From Thiodiazotropha sp050291245 (GTDB taxonomy: Bacteria; Pseudomonadota; Gammaproteobacteria; Chromatiales; Chromatiaceae): 64,000 bases of DNA. Within the stretch, counting starts at the first letter, position 1; every line of letters starts with the position of its first letter. The notes below the pieces were generated by a model. That model saw only the letters and a program-made list of their open reading frames with translations, did not search any database and was not told the DNA's origin. Location: positions 115,066 through 179,065 of the forward strand of contig JBNKJP010000067.1 of assembly GCA_050291245.1 (NCBI GenBank), given 5' to 3'. Of this stretch, positions 50,074 through 59,700 are shown one piece after another. The translations under genes were made by a program, and so were the position numbers.

Positions 50074-52114
50074 CAAAACAGACTTCCGCACGCTGGGTTT
50101 CAGGATCTGGCTCAGTGCCTGGTTGCTCCTGATATCGTTTATCACCTGCCCTGCGATGGCCGCAGAGCATGCCGAGGCGGAAGCCGCCGTGCGCATTCGC
50201 GATTTCGCAACCGCCGCCGCGATCTATCAATCCCTCGCCGAGACGGGTGATGCCGATGCTCAGTTTGCTCTGGGGGGTCTGTATCGGGCGGGCCGCGGCG
50301 TCGACAAGGACTATGCTCAGGCCTTGCGGTGGTTTCAGGCCGCGGCGAACCAGGATCACACGGAAGCACAGTACACCACCGGAACCTTCTTCGAAAACGG
50401 CTGGGGCACCTCCAGCAATCTCGATCTGGCGCGGGACTGGTATGAGAAAGCGGCTGCCAAGGGGCATAAACTGGCGCAGAAAAAACTCACCCAACTGACC
50501 ACCGAAACACCGGTGACAGGATTGGATGACAAGCAGATTTCCGAGTTATTGAATCGGGCCGCGGCGGCCGGAAAGACAGAAACCCTTAAACGCATACTCG
50601 CCAGCGGCGTGTCACCCGATAACCGGGATGCCTTCAGCCGCAGCGCCTTGCACGAGGCCTGTATCAATAACCGCCAGGAAGCCGTGGATCTGCTGTTGGC
50701 GGCAGGAGCAAACCCCAACACCAGCGACAGCCTGGGCGACACCCCTCTGCACACCGCGGCGGGCCTGGGATACACCCGAATCGTAGCCAGTCTGTTGAAG
50801 GCGGGGGCCAAGCTGGAAACCAAGGACGCCAACCTGAACACCCCCCTGCACGTAGCGACAGGCCGTGACCATGCCGACGTCGTCGCTCTGCTGCTGAAGC
50901 ACGGCGCGGAGGTCAACGCGACGAACCCTAAAAAACAGACCCCCCTTGACCTCGCACTGTTGCGAAAATTCGACCAGGTGGCACGCCATCTGAAAGCAGC
51001 CGGTGGTCGTGCGACCCAAACCAAGAACCGCACTTCGGATTTTCCCGATTTGGCCCGGATCCGCTCATCGGTCTCAGCCGGCACGGATAAGGAAGCGGAT
51101 GCGGACAACCCCTTCGCTGGCTGGAGCCCCCTGCACCTGGCGGCATGGCGTGGCCAGGAACCCCTGGTAGACGCCCTGTTGAAAGAGGGTGCCGGGATCA
51201 ATCGGCTCGACCCACAAGGATTGACCGCCTTGAGCCGAGCCGTGTGGCAGGGTCACAAAACCGTAGTGCAGCGGTTGTTGGATGCGGGTGCGGACCCGAA
51301 CCTTAGTGAACCCGGTGGTCTGACTCCCCTGCTCCTGGCCTGTCGGGAAAACCAGGAGGCCTTAGTGGACCCCCTGATCAGCCACGGCGCCGACATCAAC
51401 ATCGCCACCGCTGAAGGGATCTCTCCCCTGCATCTGGCCATCGAACAGGAAAACCTCTCCGTGGTGAAACGATTGCTCGCCCAGGGAACGAAACAGACCA
51501 AAACCCGGGATGACGGCCTCACCCCTCTGGCCCTGGCTGTGATCAAGAAACAACCCCGGATCGTGACCGAATTGCTCTCCCACGGGGCTCAGACCAACCA
51601 GCCGGACAGCAAAGGCCGCACCCCCCTCCACCATGCAATCGATACCGGAGATCGCACGATTTTCGATCAGTTGCTGAAAGCGGGCGCACGGGTCAACCTG
51701 GAGGCTCAGGGTGGCGTGACCCCCTTGATGCACGCTGCAGCCCTGGGTCATGCCGAACTGGTGGAAGCACTGTTAAAGATCGAGCAGGACGTGAACCGTA
51801 AAAGCGACAACGGCAATACCGCTTTAATGCTGGCCGCGCGTAATGGTTCTCTGGAAACCCTGAACCTGCTGTTGCGCTTCAAGCAGGACCTGGAGCACCG
51901 CAATCATGCTGGCAACAGCGCACTTATGATGGCCGCCGAAGAGGGTAATCTGGACATCGTGAAGCGGCTTCTTGAACTACATGTAAACGCACATCATCTG
52001 AATCTGCGGCGTGAAAACGCGGTCGATCTTGCCCGACGCGCCCACCACGAAAAGGTCGCGGAATACATCGAGGCAAACAAAGGCAGTGGCGGCCTGCTCG
52101 ATTTTATGCGCTGA
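50060..52114 (+). CDS. Exported Sel1/ankyrin-repeat protein
   Basis: A 684-residue protein starting at an ATG inside the end of the upstream FAD gene (14-base overlap). The signal peptide (about 14-34) ends ITCPAMA. Three Sel1-type repeats (about 45-150; DADAQFALGGLYRAGRGV) come first. About 15 ankyrin repeats then fill 155-680 in two groups split by a linker near 345-375. No enzymatic domain. It would be periplasmic and a protein-binding scaffold. Coupling to the oxidoreductase suggests a role in assembling or regulating the electron-transfer complex, an inference only. Confidence 0.8.
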   Translation: MVQPDKTDFRTLGFRIWLSAWLLLISFITCPAMAAEHAEAEAAVRIRDFATAAAIYQSLAETGDADAQFALGGLYRAGRGVDKDYAQALRWFQAAANQDHTEAQYTTGTFFENGWGTSSNLDLARDWYEKAAAKGHKLAQKKLTQLTTETPVTGLDDKQISELLNRAAAAGKTETLKRILASGVSPDNRDAFSRSALHEACINNRQEAVDLLLAAGANPNTSDSLGDTPLHTAAGLGYTRIVASLLKAGAKLETKDANLNTPLHVATGRDHADVVALLLKHGAEVNATNPKKQTPLDLALLRKFDQVARHLKAAGGRATQTKNRTSDFPDLARIRSSVSAGTDKEADADNPFAGWSPLHLAAWRGQEPLVDALLKEGAGINRLDPQGLTALSRAVWQGHKTVVQRLLDAGADPNLSEPGGLTPLLLACRENQEALVDPLISHGADINIATAEGISPLHLAIEQENLSVVKRLLAQGTKQTKTRDDGLTPLALAVIKKQPRIVTELLSHGAQTNQPDSKGRTPLHHAIDTGDRTIFDQLLKAGARVNLEAQGGVTPLMHAAALGHAELVEALLKIEQDVNRKSDNGNTALMLAARNGSLETLNLLLRFKQDLEHRNHAGNSALMMAAEEGNLDIVKRLLELHVNAHHLNLRRENAVDLARRAHHEKVAEYIEANKGSGGLLDFMR

Positions 52115-52120
52115 GCCGCC

Positions 52121-53446
52121 TCAATCCTTGTCCGCCGCCTCATCCAACTGCTGGAGGAAGGCGAGCTTTTCACGAATCCGGATCTCCATGCCCCGTTCCA
52201 CAGGGAAATAGTAGCGTCGCCCGGCCAGCCCTTCGGGCATGTAGTTTTCCCCGGCGGCATAGGCATGGGGTTCATCATGAGCATATCGGTAGGCCTTGCC
52301 GTAATCGAGTGACTTCATCAACCGGGTCGGCGCGTTGCGCAACGCCAGGGGCACCTCCAGGGAACCGGAGGTTTTCGCATCCGACAAGGCGGCTTTCCAG
52401 GCCATATAGACGGCGTTGCTTTTCGGCGCGCAGGCCATATAGACCACCGCCTGAGCGATCGCCAGCTCCCCTTCCGGACTGCCCAGTCGGGATTGCACAT
52501 CCCAGGCGTCCAGCGCCAGGGACAGTGCCCGTGGGTCCGCATTGCCGATATCCTCGGAAGCCATGCGTACCACCCGCCGAGCCACATAGAGTGGGTCGCA
52601 TCCCCCGTCAATCATCCGCGCCAGCCAATAGAGCGCCGCATCCGGTGCGGAGCCCCTTACGGATTTATGCAGGGCGGATATCTGGTCGTAAAAGGCCTCT
52701 CCCCCTTTATCGAAGCGCCTCAGGGTTCCACTGGCCACCTCTTCGATCACGGACTGGGAAATGACACCCTGATCGCTCAGATCCGCGGCAATTTCAAGCA
52801 GGTTCAAGGCCCGCCGGGCGTCCCCGTCCGCCGCCTCCGCAAGCAGCTTTTTGGCCTCCTCGTCGATACTCAGGTTGCGGGCCCCCAATCCTCTCAATGG
52901 ATCGACCAGGGCCTGATCGATGATGCGCGCCACCTCGACGACCGTCAGCGATTTGAGTACGTAGGTGCGTGCCCGGGAGAGCAGCGCATTATTCAGTTCG
53001 AAAGAGGGATTTTCCGTGGTGGCGCCGATGAACACCACCGTGCCATTCTCCACATGGGGCAGAAAGGCATCCTGCTGAGACTTGTTGAAACGATGCACCT
53101 CGTCGATAAACAGCACCGTGGGACGCTGTTCTTGCTGTTTACACAGGCGGGCCTGCTCAACCGCAGCGCGGATCTCCTTCACCCCGGAAAGAACTGCCGA
53201 GAGGCTCAGAAACCGGGCACCGGAATGTTCCGCGATCAACCCGGCCAAGGTGGTTTTGCCCGTACCCGGAGGCCCCCAGAAGATCATTGAGTGGAGCCGA
53301 TCGGATTCAATCGCCTGTCGCAGGGGTTTCTGTTCCGCAAGGATATGGGTCTGACCGACAAACTCCTGCAGATTGCGGGGCCGCATTCGGTCCGCGAGGG
53401 GACGAAACGCCTCGGCGGAATCCGAAAACAGGTCGCCGCGCTCCAT
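52121..53446 (-). CDS. rarA: RarA/MgsA replication-associated AAA+ ATPase
   Basis: A 441-residue clamp-loader-like ATPase acting at stalled forks. Walker A is WGPPGTGKTTLAG, Walker B VLFIDEVHRFNK, sensor 1 GATTENPSF, and the C-terminal tetramerisation domain has YDQISALHKSVRGSAPDAALYW. It follows lolA with a TGATG overlap, the standard order. It is convergent with the ankyrin gene, six bases apart. Confidence 0.96.
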   Translation of the reverse strand: MERGDLFSDSAEAFRPLADRMRPRNLQEFVGQTHILAEQKPLRQAIESDRLHSMIFWGPPGTGKTTLAGLIAEHSGARFLSLSAVLSGVKEIRAAVEQARLCKQQEQRPTVLFIDEVHRFNKSQQDAFLPHVENGTVVFIGATTENPSFELNNALLSRARTYVLKSLTVVEVARIIDQALVDPLRGLGARNLSIDEEAKKLLAEAADGDARRALNLLEIAADLSDQGVISQSVIEEVASGTLRRFDKGGEAFYDQISALHKSVRGSAPDAALYWLARMIDGGCDPLYVARRVVRMASEDIGNADPRALSLALDAWDVQSRLGSPEGELAIAQAVVYMACAPKSNAVYMAWKAALSDAKTSGSLEVPLALRNAPTRLMKSLDYGKAYRYAHDEPHAYAAGENYMPEGLAGRRYYFPVERGMEIRIREKLAFLQQLDEAADKD

Positions 53447-54075
53447 CAGTCCCCGATCAAATCAACGAGGGGGGGCGGTTCAAATTCAAACAGGCTGTTG
53501 TCCAACTCAGGATTACGCTGAATTCCGTCGAAGAAGAACCGGGTGACCTGTCCGAAATTGTCATACATCTCCATACGCACCAGAGTGTTATCAGACAGCG
53601 CCAGCATCAGACGGTGAAACTGGCCTTCCGGATCCCTGGGTATCAGCTCAACCCATGCCAGCCCCTCCTGCTCCCCCTGATCACTGACCTTGAAAAACTC
53701 GCTCACCGGTTTGTTGGTGCTGAACAACTGGGCCGGTGTTCCCTTGAGTGCGGAGTCCTGGCTCTGATGCGAGACCTGTTCGAGCTCCATGTCATAGAGC
53801 CAGATCCGGTTACCATCCGCGACGATCAATTGTTTGGCGGGTGCTTCATATTCCCAGCGTAACAGGCCGGGCCGTTTGAGATAGAAGACCCCATCACTGA
53901 AGAAATACTGATCATTGTCCGGTTGTTCCAGGGTTTGGCGAAAATTGGCCTTGAGGGTATGCAGTCCCTGGAGGAAGCTTTCGAGCTGCTGACTCCCACT
54001 GGCCGCAATGACCGGTTCGAGCACAAACAGCCACAGCAGGGTTGCCCGAATAAAAAGACGCACCGGTTTGTTCAT
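53446..54075 (-). CDS. lolA: Outer-membrane lipoprotein carrier LolA
   Basis: A 209-residue periplasmic chaperone with a signal peptide (about 1-24, ending EPVIAA). LHTLKANFRQTL, GVFYLKRPGLLRWEYEAP and FSTNKPVSEFF are typical. It carries lipoproteins from LolCDE to LolB. I chose the ATG at 54075 because the upstream extension is not a signal sequence and overlaps the ftsK side. Confidence 0.94.
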   Translation of the reverse strand: MNKPVRLFIRATLLWLFVLEPVIAASGSQQLESFLQGLHTLKANFRQTLEQPDNDQYFFSDGVFYLKRPGLLRWEYEAPAKQLIVADGNRIWLYDMELEQVSHQSQDSALKGTPAQLFSTNKPVSEFFKVSDQGEQEGLAWVELIPRDPEGQFHRLMLALSDNTLVRMEMYDNFGQVTRFFFDGIQRNPELDNSLFEFEPPPLVDLIGD

Positions 54076-54094
54076 AGGGTTTCGGTTCCTGAAT

Positions 54095-56404
54095 TCAATC
54101 GACAGGTGGCGGTGCCAGCACCGCGCGACTGCCATTCGTCTCGGCCGGCCCGACGACACCGGTACGCTCCATCTCCTCGATCATCCGCGCCGCCCGGTTG
54201 TAACCGATCTTGAGACGACGCTGTACCCCGGAGATGGAAGCCCTGCGGGTCTCGGTTACGATACGAACCGCCTCGTCATAGAGGGGATCCGTATCCTCGG
54301 TATCACCCCCTTCGACCGGAAATCCCGGTACCGATTCCGTGGCTTCCTGGAGAATCTCCTCAAGATAGTCCGGTTGCCCGGACGCCTTGAGATGATTCAC
54401 CACCCGATGAACCTCGTTGTCGTCCACGAAGGCGCCGTGCAGACGTTGCGGAATATTGCTGCCAGTCCCCATATACAACATGTCACCGTGTCCCAGCAGG
54501 TGCTCCGCGCCCATCTGATCCAGGATGGTTCGGGAATCAACCCGGGAGGAAACCTGAAAAGCGATACGCGTCGGTATGTTCGCCTTGATCAGACCGGTGA
54601 TCACATCCACCGAGGGGCGCTGGGTGGCCAAAACCAGGTGAATACCAGAGGCCCGCGCCTTCTGCGCCAGTCGGGCGATCAACTCTTCGACCTTCTTTCT
54701 CGCCATCATCATCATATCGGCCAGTTCGTCGATAATGACCACGATGTAGGGCAGAGGTTCCAGGGTGGGATGGGCCATCGCCTCGATAATCTGATCAGGT
54801 TGGGGCTGGAACAGAGGATCGGGAATCGGCTCGCCTTTCTTGATCGCCTCCTTGACCTTGCGGTTGTATCCCTGGATGTTGCGCACTCCGAGCGCCGCCA
54901 TCAGGCGGTAGCGACGCTCCATCTCTCCGACGCACCAGCGCAGTGCGTTCGCGGCCTCCTGCATGTCCGTGACCACCGGCGTCAACAGATGCGGTATGCC
55001 TTCATAGACCGAAAGCTCAAGCATCTTGGGATCGACCATGATCATGCGTACTTCCGATGGTTTGGCCTTGTACAGCAGGCTCAGGATCATCGCATTGATG
55101 GCAACGGATTTACCCGAACCGGTGGTACCGGCGATCAGTGCATGGGGCATCTTGCCCAGATCGGCGCACATGGGATTGCCGGCGATATCCTTGCCCAAAG
55201 CCAGGGTCAGGGGAGATTTGGAGGCCTCGTAGGTCTCCGACTGCAACACCTCGCTGAGAAATACCATCTCTCGGTATTCGTTGGGTATCTCCAGGCCGAT
55301 GACCGACTTGCCGGGGATGACTTCGACCACCCGCACCGCGACGGTGGAGAGGGCGCGGGCCAGATCCTTGGACAGGCCGCTGATCTTGCTGACCTTGGTG
55401 CCTGCCGCGAGTTGCAGTTCATAGAGGGTGACCACCGGTCCGGGGTGCACCGCCACCACCTGCACCTCGATATCGAAGTCGGCGAATTTCAGCTCCACCT
55501 GGCGGGACATGGCTTGCAGGGCCTCTTGGGAATAGGCCTGGACCGTCTGCTTGGCGGGTTCAAGCAGTGCCAGGGGGGGCAGTTCGCTGTTGGGATCGGC
55601 GTCGAACAAGGGCACCTGGCGCTCCTTCTCCACCCGTTGACTGGGTTTCGGGGCGTTGATGACCGGTTCGATCCGGGGTTGTTTGCGGGTCTCGGCCTTC
55701 TTCTTCTCCTTCTTCACCAGCTCCACCCGTTCACGCTTGGCCTGCTTGGCGGCCTTACGATCCTGCCATCCGGAGAAGAAACGCTGTACGCCCTGCCCTA
55801 ACCACAACACCCAGCCTCCGAGCAGATCCATAATGGTGAACCAGGACACCCCGGTGAACAGGGTAAAACCGCTGAGAAACAGGGCCAGCATCAACAAGGT
55901 GCTGCCGGATGAGCTGAAATTGGTCTCGAAGTATTGCGCCAGGGTCGACCCCAACGCCCCCCCGGTGCCGGTGGGCAATCCGCCGCCCAGATGGCCGGTA
56001 TGCAGGGTCGCCAAGGCACAGCCCGATGCAAGGGTGACGAAGAAACCCAGCCAGCGTACCAGCAGCAGGTTGATATTGACCGTATCGTCCGGGTTGCGGC
56101 GACGAAACACCAATACGGCGCTCCAGCTGAGCATGATCGGAAACAGGTAGGCGAACACCCCGAAAAGGTAGAGGAACACATCCGCGAACCAGGCCCCTGC
56201 CGGCCCGCCGGAGTTGTGCACCGGGTGCGCCGGGCCGGTATAGGACCATCCCGGGTCCTGGGCGGAGTAGCTGATGAGGGACAACAGAAGATAGCCACTG
56301 AGACAGAACAGACTCCACATCACACCCTCGCGCAAGGCGCGACTGACATGGGAATGGAATGCGCTCTGTTCCCCGCTTTGTTGGCTTTTCGCCTGTGTTG
56401 CCAT
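54095..56404 (-). CDS. ftsK: FtsK/SpoIIIE DNA translocase
   Basis: A 769-residue divisome ATPase. Four membrane helices lie in about 30-190, a short charged linker (about 205-270) follows, and the motor has Walker A GTTGSGKSVAINAM and Walker B IVVIIDELADMMMM. The C-terminal winged-helix gamma domain (GYNRAARMIEEMERTGVVGP) reads KOPS sites. The linker is much shorter than in E. coli. It pumps DNA at the septum and activates XerCD at dif. Confidence 0.96.
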   Translation of the reverse strand: MATQAKSQQSGEQSAFHSHVSRALREGVMWSLFCLSGYLLLSLISYSAQDPGWSYTGPAHPVHNSGGPAGAWFADVFLYLFGVFAYLFPIMLSWSAVLVFRRRNPDDTVNINLLLVRWLGFFVTLASGCALATLHTGHLGGGLPTGTGGALGSTLAQYFETNFSSSGSTLLMLALFLSGFTLFTGVSWFTIMDLLGGWVLWLGQGVQRFFSGWQDRKAAKQAKRERVELVKKEKKKAETRKQPRIEPVINAPKPSQRVEKERQVPLFDADPNSELPPLALLEPAKQTVQAYSQEALQAMSRQVELKFADFDIEVQVVAVHPGPVVTLYELQLAAGTKVSKISGLSKDLARALSTVAVRVVEVIPGKSVIGLEIPNEYREMVFLSEVLQSETYEASKSPLTLALGKDIAGNPMCADLGKMPHALIAGTTGSGKSVAINAMILSLLYKAKPSEVRMIMVDPKMLELSVYEGIPHLLTPVVTDMQEAANALRWCVGEMERRYRLMAALGVRNIQGYNRKVKEAIKKGEPIPDPLFQPQPDQIIEAMAHPTLEPLPYIVVIIDELADMMMMARKKVEELIARLAQKARASGIHLVLATQRPSVDVITGLIKANIPTRIAFQVSSRVDSRTILDQMGAEHLLGHGDMLYMGTGSNIPQRLHGAFVDDNEVHRVVNHLKASGQPDYLEEILQEATESVPGFPVEGGDTEDTDPLYDEAVRIVTETRRASISGVQRRLKIGYNRAARMIEEMERTGVVGPAETNGSRAVLAPPPVD

Positions 56405-56511
56405 CTTCGCTCCACGCCCCGGGATCTGTTATAGAACCGATCTCAGGGACGGTTTTAAATTCTCAAAATACTATTCAAATTATCGAGTTATATGAACTAT
56501 TTATTCTAATT

Positions 56512-57576
56512 TCAGAGGTACTGCTCACGCAAGACCGGATGCACCAGCGCGCCTTCAGAAAGATTGATCGCCCGTGACAGCACGGGATTGGCCCGCCAAT
56601 CCGGAGAAACCAGGGCCGACAGATAGGGCATCATAGCGGCGGACAATGCCTGGCTTGCGCTACGGGGTACGGCCCCGGGCATGTTGGTGACACAGAAATG
56701 CGTGATACCCGAGACCTCATAGACCGGATCCTCGTAGGTGGTGGGACGGGTGGTTTCGATGCATCCCCCCTGATCGACCGAAATATCGACCACCACCCCC
56801 CCAGGGACCATCGATGCAATCTGTTCCCGGGTCACCACATGGGGAGCACGGGCGCCGGGAATCAACACCGCCCCGATCAAAAGGTCCGCATCGGCCACCG
56901 CCTGGCTCACCGCCTCCCCGTAGGGATACAAGGCGGTGACGTTGTCCCCCAGATCCCGTAACCGCCCCATTCGCTCTCTGAGCTTGTCGAAGACCGTCAC
57001 CCGCGCACCCATGGCGGCTGCCAGAGCCGCGGCATTGCCCCCGGCCTGGCCGCCTCCCAGGATGACCACATGTCCCCGTTCCGCGGCGGGCAAACCGCCC
57101 AGTAACAATCCCTTGCCGCCCTGATGACGATGCAGCAATACCGTGCCGTTCTGTACCGCGAGGCGTCCGGCAATGTCACTCATCGGCGCCAGGATCGGCA
57201 GTGCGCCCTCCTCCTCCACGGTTTCAAAGGCGATCCCGGTAACCCCGGAATCCAGCAGACGACGGGTCAGGACCTCGTCTGCCGCCAGATGCAGAAAACA
57301 GAACAGCAGCTGCCCCTCGCGCAACATATCCGGCTCCGCTGCGTAAGGTTCCTTGACCTTCACCACCAGATCCGCCTCCGCGTAAACCCTTTGCGCATCC
57401 TCGACCAGAGCAACCCCCAGATCCCGATAGCGCTGATCCGTAAAGCCACTGTTGAGACCCGCGCCCTGCTGCAGGAGTACCTGATGTCCCTGTTTGATCA
57501 GTTCGGCGCAGGCATCGGGTACCAGTCCGACACGACCTTCCAGGGGTTTGATTTCAGTAGGTATGCCGATTTTCAT
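56512..57576 (-). CDS. ald: Alanine dehydrogenase
   Basis: A 354-residue NAD-dependent enzyme interconverting alanine and pyruvate plus ammonia. MKIGIPTEIKPLEGRVGL starts it, the catalytic lysine is in VVKVKEPY and the histidine in CFLHLAA. The Rossmann motif is VILGGGQAGGNAA. The start at 57576 was chosen over an upstream one that adds 20 unrelated residues. It is usually about 370 residues long; this one is slightly short. Confidence 0.93.
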   Translation of the reverse strand: MKIGIPTEIKPLEGRVGLVPDACAELIKQGHQVLLQQGAGLNSGFTDQRYRDLGVALVEDAQRVYAEADLVVKVKEPYAAEPDMLREGQLLFCFLHLAADEVLTRRLLDSGVTGIAFETVEEEGALPILAPMSDIAGRLAVQNGTVLLHRHQGGKGLLLGGLPAAERGHVVILGGGQAGGNAAALAAAMGARVTVFDKLRERMGRLRDLGDNVTALYPYGEAVSQAVADADLLIGAVLIPGARAPHVVTREQIASMVPGGVVVDISVDQGGCIETTRPTTYEDPVYEVSGITHFCVTNMPGAVPRSASQALSAAMMPYLSALVSPDWRANPVLSRAINLSEGALVHPVLREQYL

Positions 57577-57746
57577 AGAGTGCCCATGGTGATTCTTTAC
57601 CCCGAAGGGAGGATTCCGTAGTATTCCCGCATTCAATTTTTGAGTCTTGGATGCGGGTCACCGAATAACCGCCCCGCCTGATCCAACCCACTGTGATTCG
57701 TGGTCCTGCCCCAATCAACCGGGCAACCCGAAGGGAGTAAGTATAC

Positions 57747-58712
57747 ATGAGCGAAACCAAGCATTGCCGACTGTTGATTCTCGGATCGGGTCCCGCTGGC
57801 TACACCGCAGCGGTCTACGCGGCACGGGCCAATCTGGAGCCGGTTCTGGTCACCGGTATGGAACAGGGCGGACAGCTGATGACCACCACCGAGGTGGACA
57901 ACTGGCCGGGAGACAACAACGGCGTCCAGGGCCCGGACCTCATGGAGCGGATGCGCCTGCATGCGGAACGTTTCAACACCGAGATCATCTTCGATCACAT
58001 CAACAAGGCGGAACTCGACCAGCGGCCCTTCCGTCTGACCGGTGACCAGGCGGTCTACACCTGCGATGCCCTGATCATCTGTACCGGAGCATCCGCCCGG
58101 TATCTGGGCCTGGAATCGGAACAGGCCTTTCGCGGCAAAGGGGTGTCCGCATGTGCCACCTGTGATGGCTTTTTCTATAGAAACCAGAAAGTTGCCGTGA
58201 TCGGTGGGGGTAACACCGCGGTCGAGGAGGCGCTCTACCTCGCCAATATCGCGGCGGAAGTGGTGGTGGTGCATCGACGTGATCAATTCCGCTCCGAGAA
58301 GATCCTCGCGGACCAGCTGAAAAAGAAGGCCGAGGATGGCAATGTCAGCATCGAGTGGGATCATGTCCTGGACGAGGTGCTCGGCGACGCCTCCGGGGTA
58401 ACCGGCATGCGCATCAAGAACGTCAAGGACGGCACCACCAAGGATATCGACCTGCAAGGGGTGTTCATCGCCATCGGCCACAGCCCCAACACCGCCTTGT
58501 TCGAAGGCCAGTTGGAGATGCATAACGGCTACCTGAAAATCAAGGGCGGAATGGAAGGCAACGCCACGGAAACCTCCCTACCCGGGGTATTTGCCGCCGG
58601 TGACGTGATGGACCATGTCTATCGCCAGGCCATTACCTCCGCCGGCACCGGCTGTCAGGCCGCCCTGGATGCGGAACGCTATCTCGACGCACTGGCCGCA
58701 AAAGACGCCTGA
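57747..58712 (+). CDS. trxB: Thioredoxin reductase
   Basis: A 321-residue flavoenzyme. FAD motif GSGPAGYTAAVYAARANLEP, redox-active CATCDG (C136, C139), NADPH motif GGGNTAVEEALYL and the C-terminal FAD loop TSLPGVFAAGDVMDHVYRQA are all in the standard order. It reduces thioredoxin with NADPH. It is a useful in-window reference for the permuted relative at 48754. Confidence 0.97.
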   Translation: MSETKHCRLLILGSGPAGYTAAVYAARANLEPVLVTGMEQGGQLMTTTEVDNWPGDNNGVQGPDLMERMRLHAERFNTEIIFDHINKAELDQRPFRLTGDQAVYTCDALIICTGASARYLGLESEQAFRGKGVSACATCDGFFYRNQKVAVIGGGNTAVEEALYLANIAAEVVVVHRRDQFRSEKILADQLKKKAEDGNVSIEWDHVLDEVLGDASGVTGMRIKNVKDGTTKDIDLQGVFIAIGHSPNTALFEGQLEMHNGYLKIKGGMEGNATETSLPGVFAAGDVMDHVYRQAITSAGTGCQAALDAERYLDALAAKDA

Positions 58713-58740
58713 TCCTTACGGGTACCGCCGACTTACGCCT

Positions 58741-58765
58741 CGTTCCCACGCTCCGCGTGGGAACG
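58741..58765. repeat. Palindromic repeat family B
   Basis: CGTTCCCACGC TCC GCGTGGGAACG, perfect arms, downstream of trxB and paired with a second copy 58 bases on. Confidence 0.85.
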
Positions 58766-58823
58766 CAGACCCGGGCCTATGTGAACACATCAGGTAAGAG
58801 CAACATGACCTGGCCCAGGTATG

Positions 58824-58848
58824 CGTTACCACGCAGAGCGTGGGAACG
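58824..58848. repeat. Palindromic repeat family B, opposite orientation
   Basis: CGTTACCACGC AGA GCGTGGGAACG with one mismatch; its loop is the complement of the TCT loop at 38174, so it is inverted relative to the copy at 58741. The pair resembles a BIME between convergent genes and could act on both transcript ends. Confidence 0.82.
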
Positions 58849-58895
58849 AGGGAGCCATGCCGAACTTCCATCGTGACAGATTCTGACGGGGTATC

Positions 58896-59561
58896 TCAAC
58901 CCCGCTCCCGGGCGATGCTGCCCAGCACATAGGAGCAGAGAATCAGTTGCTGAAATCGGTTCAAGCCGCGGAACTCCACACCATGTACGAAACGCGGGTT
59001 GCCCGACCTGTCCGACACCTCACGAATATTCCGAATAACCGCCAAAACCTTAAGGATATCCTCCCCGCCGCATACCGCCAGGGTTTGGCTGATTTGAATG
59101 ACCGAACCGACTTCGCCCAGCTTGTTATGATCGATGACCCGCGCGCCTGTACTGCTAATATCACTGATGAGAACCGGATAATGCTCTTCTTTGTTCGCGC
59201 CACTCGAGCGGATCAATGTGGCGCGCAGTTCGGTCGACACCCGGGGCGCATTTCTCACTACCGCGCTTTCCACCTCTTCAGGATAGGAGAGATGCAGATG
59301 CGGATAAGGCTTTGACGATGCCTGCAGCACCCGTGAGACGAATCCGAAGATGTTACTCCCCTGCAACATACGAACGGTGAAACTCTGACCATCGCGCACA
59401 ATGATGGGTTTACCGGACTTGCGCGGGGTGGTGATCACCAGGCTCTGGTTAGGCAGAAAACCGATGAGCGTTGCGGAAAACCGATCATGATTCTCACTCG
59501 GAGGTACAAACTGCAATTGCAGAATGTCGCCGATTTGTAAGTAGTTAACAGAATCAGGCAA
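58896..59561 (-). CDS. YcgR-like PilZ-domain protein
   Basis: A 221-residue protein with an N-terminal YcgR-type domain (about 10-100) and a C-terminal PilZ domain. The c-di-GMP residues are seen as RNAPR (about 102-106) and DISSTGA (about 133-139). It is therefore expected to bind c-di-GMP and affect motility or surface traits. Start is a TTG with GGAGAG six bases before it; no in-frame ATG fits. Confidence 0.82.
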   Translation of the reverse strand: MPDSVNYLQIGDILQLQFVPPSENHDRFSATLIGFLPNQSLVITTPRKSGKPIIVRDGQSFTVRMLQGSNIFGFVSRVLQASSKPYPHLHLSYPEEVESAVVRNAPRVSTELRATLIRSSGANKEEHYPVLISDISSTGARVIDHNKLGEVGSVIQISQTLAVCGGEDILKVLAVIRNIREVSDRSGNPRFVHGVEFRGLNRFQQLILCSYVLGSIARERG

Positions 59562-59700
59562 GTCATCTCTCCGAGATCACACTGTAATGATCGGTGAATG
59601 ATGCGAATTTTTTCATGTTTGCACAAGCGCTTGTTATGATTCTATTAACCCGGCGACTCAGTCTGTCGGGTTAATCATGTAGCGGGAACAAGTACTCACC

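Noticed and set aside
54008..55801. 597-residue plus-strand frame opposite ftsK
   Set aside because: It is the mirror of a well-supported ftsK gene and its translation is His/Gly/Leu-rich without domains.
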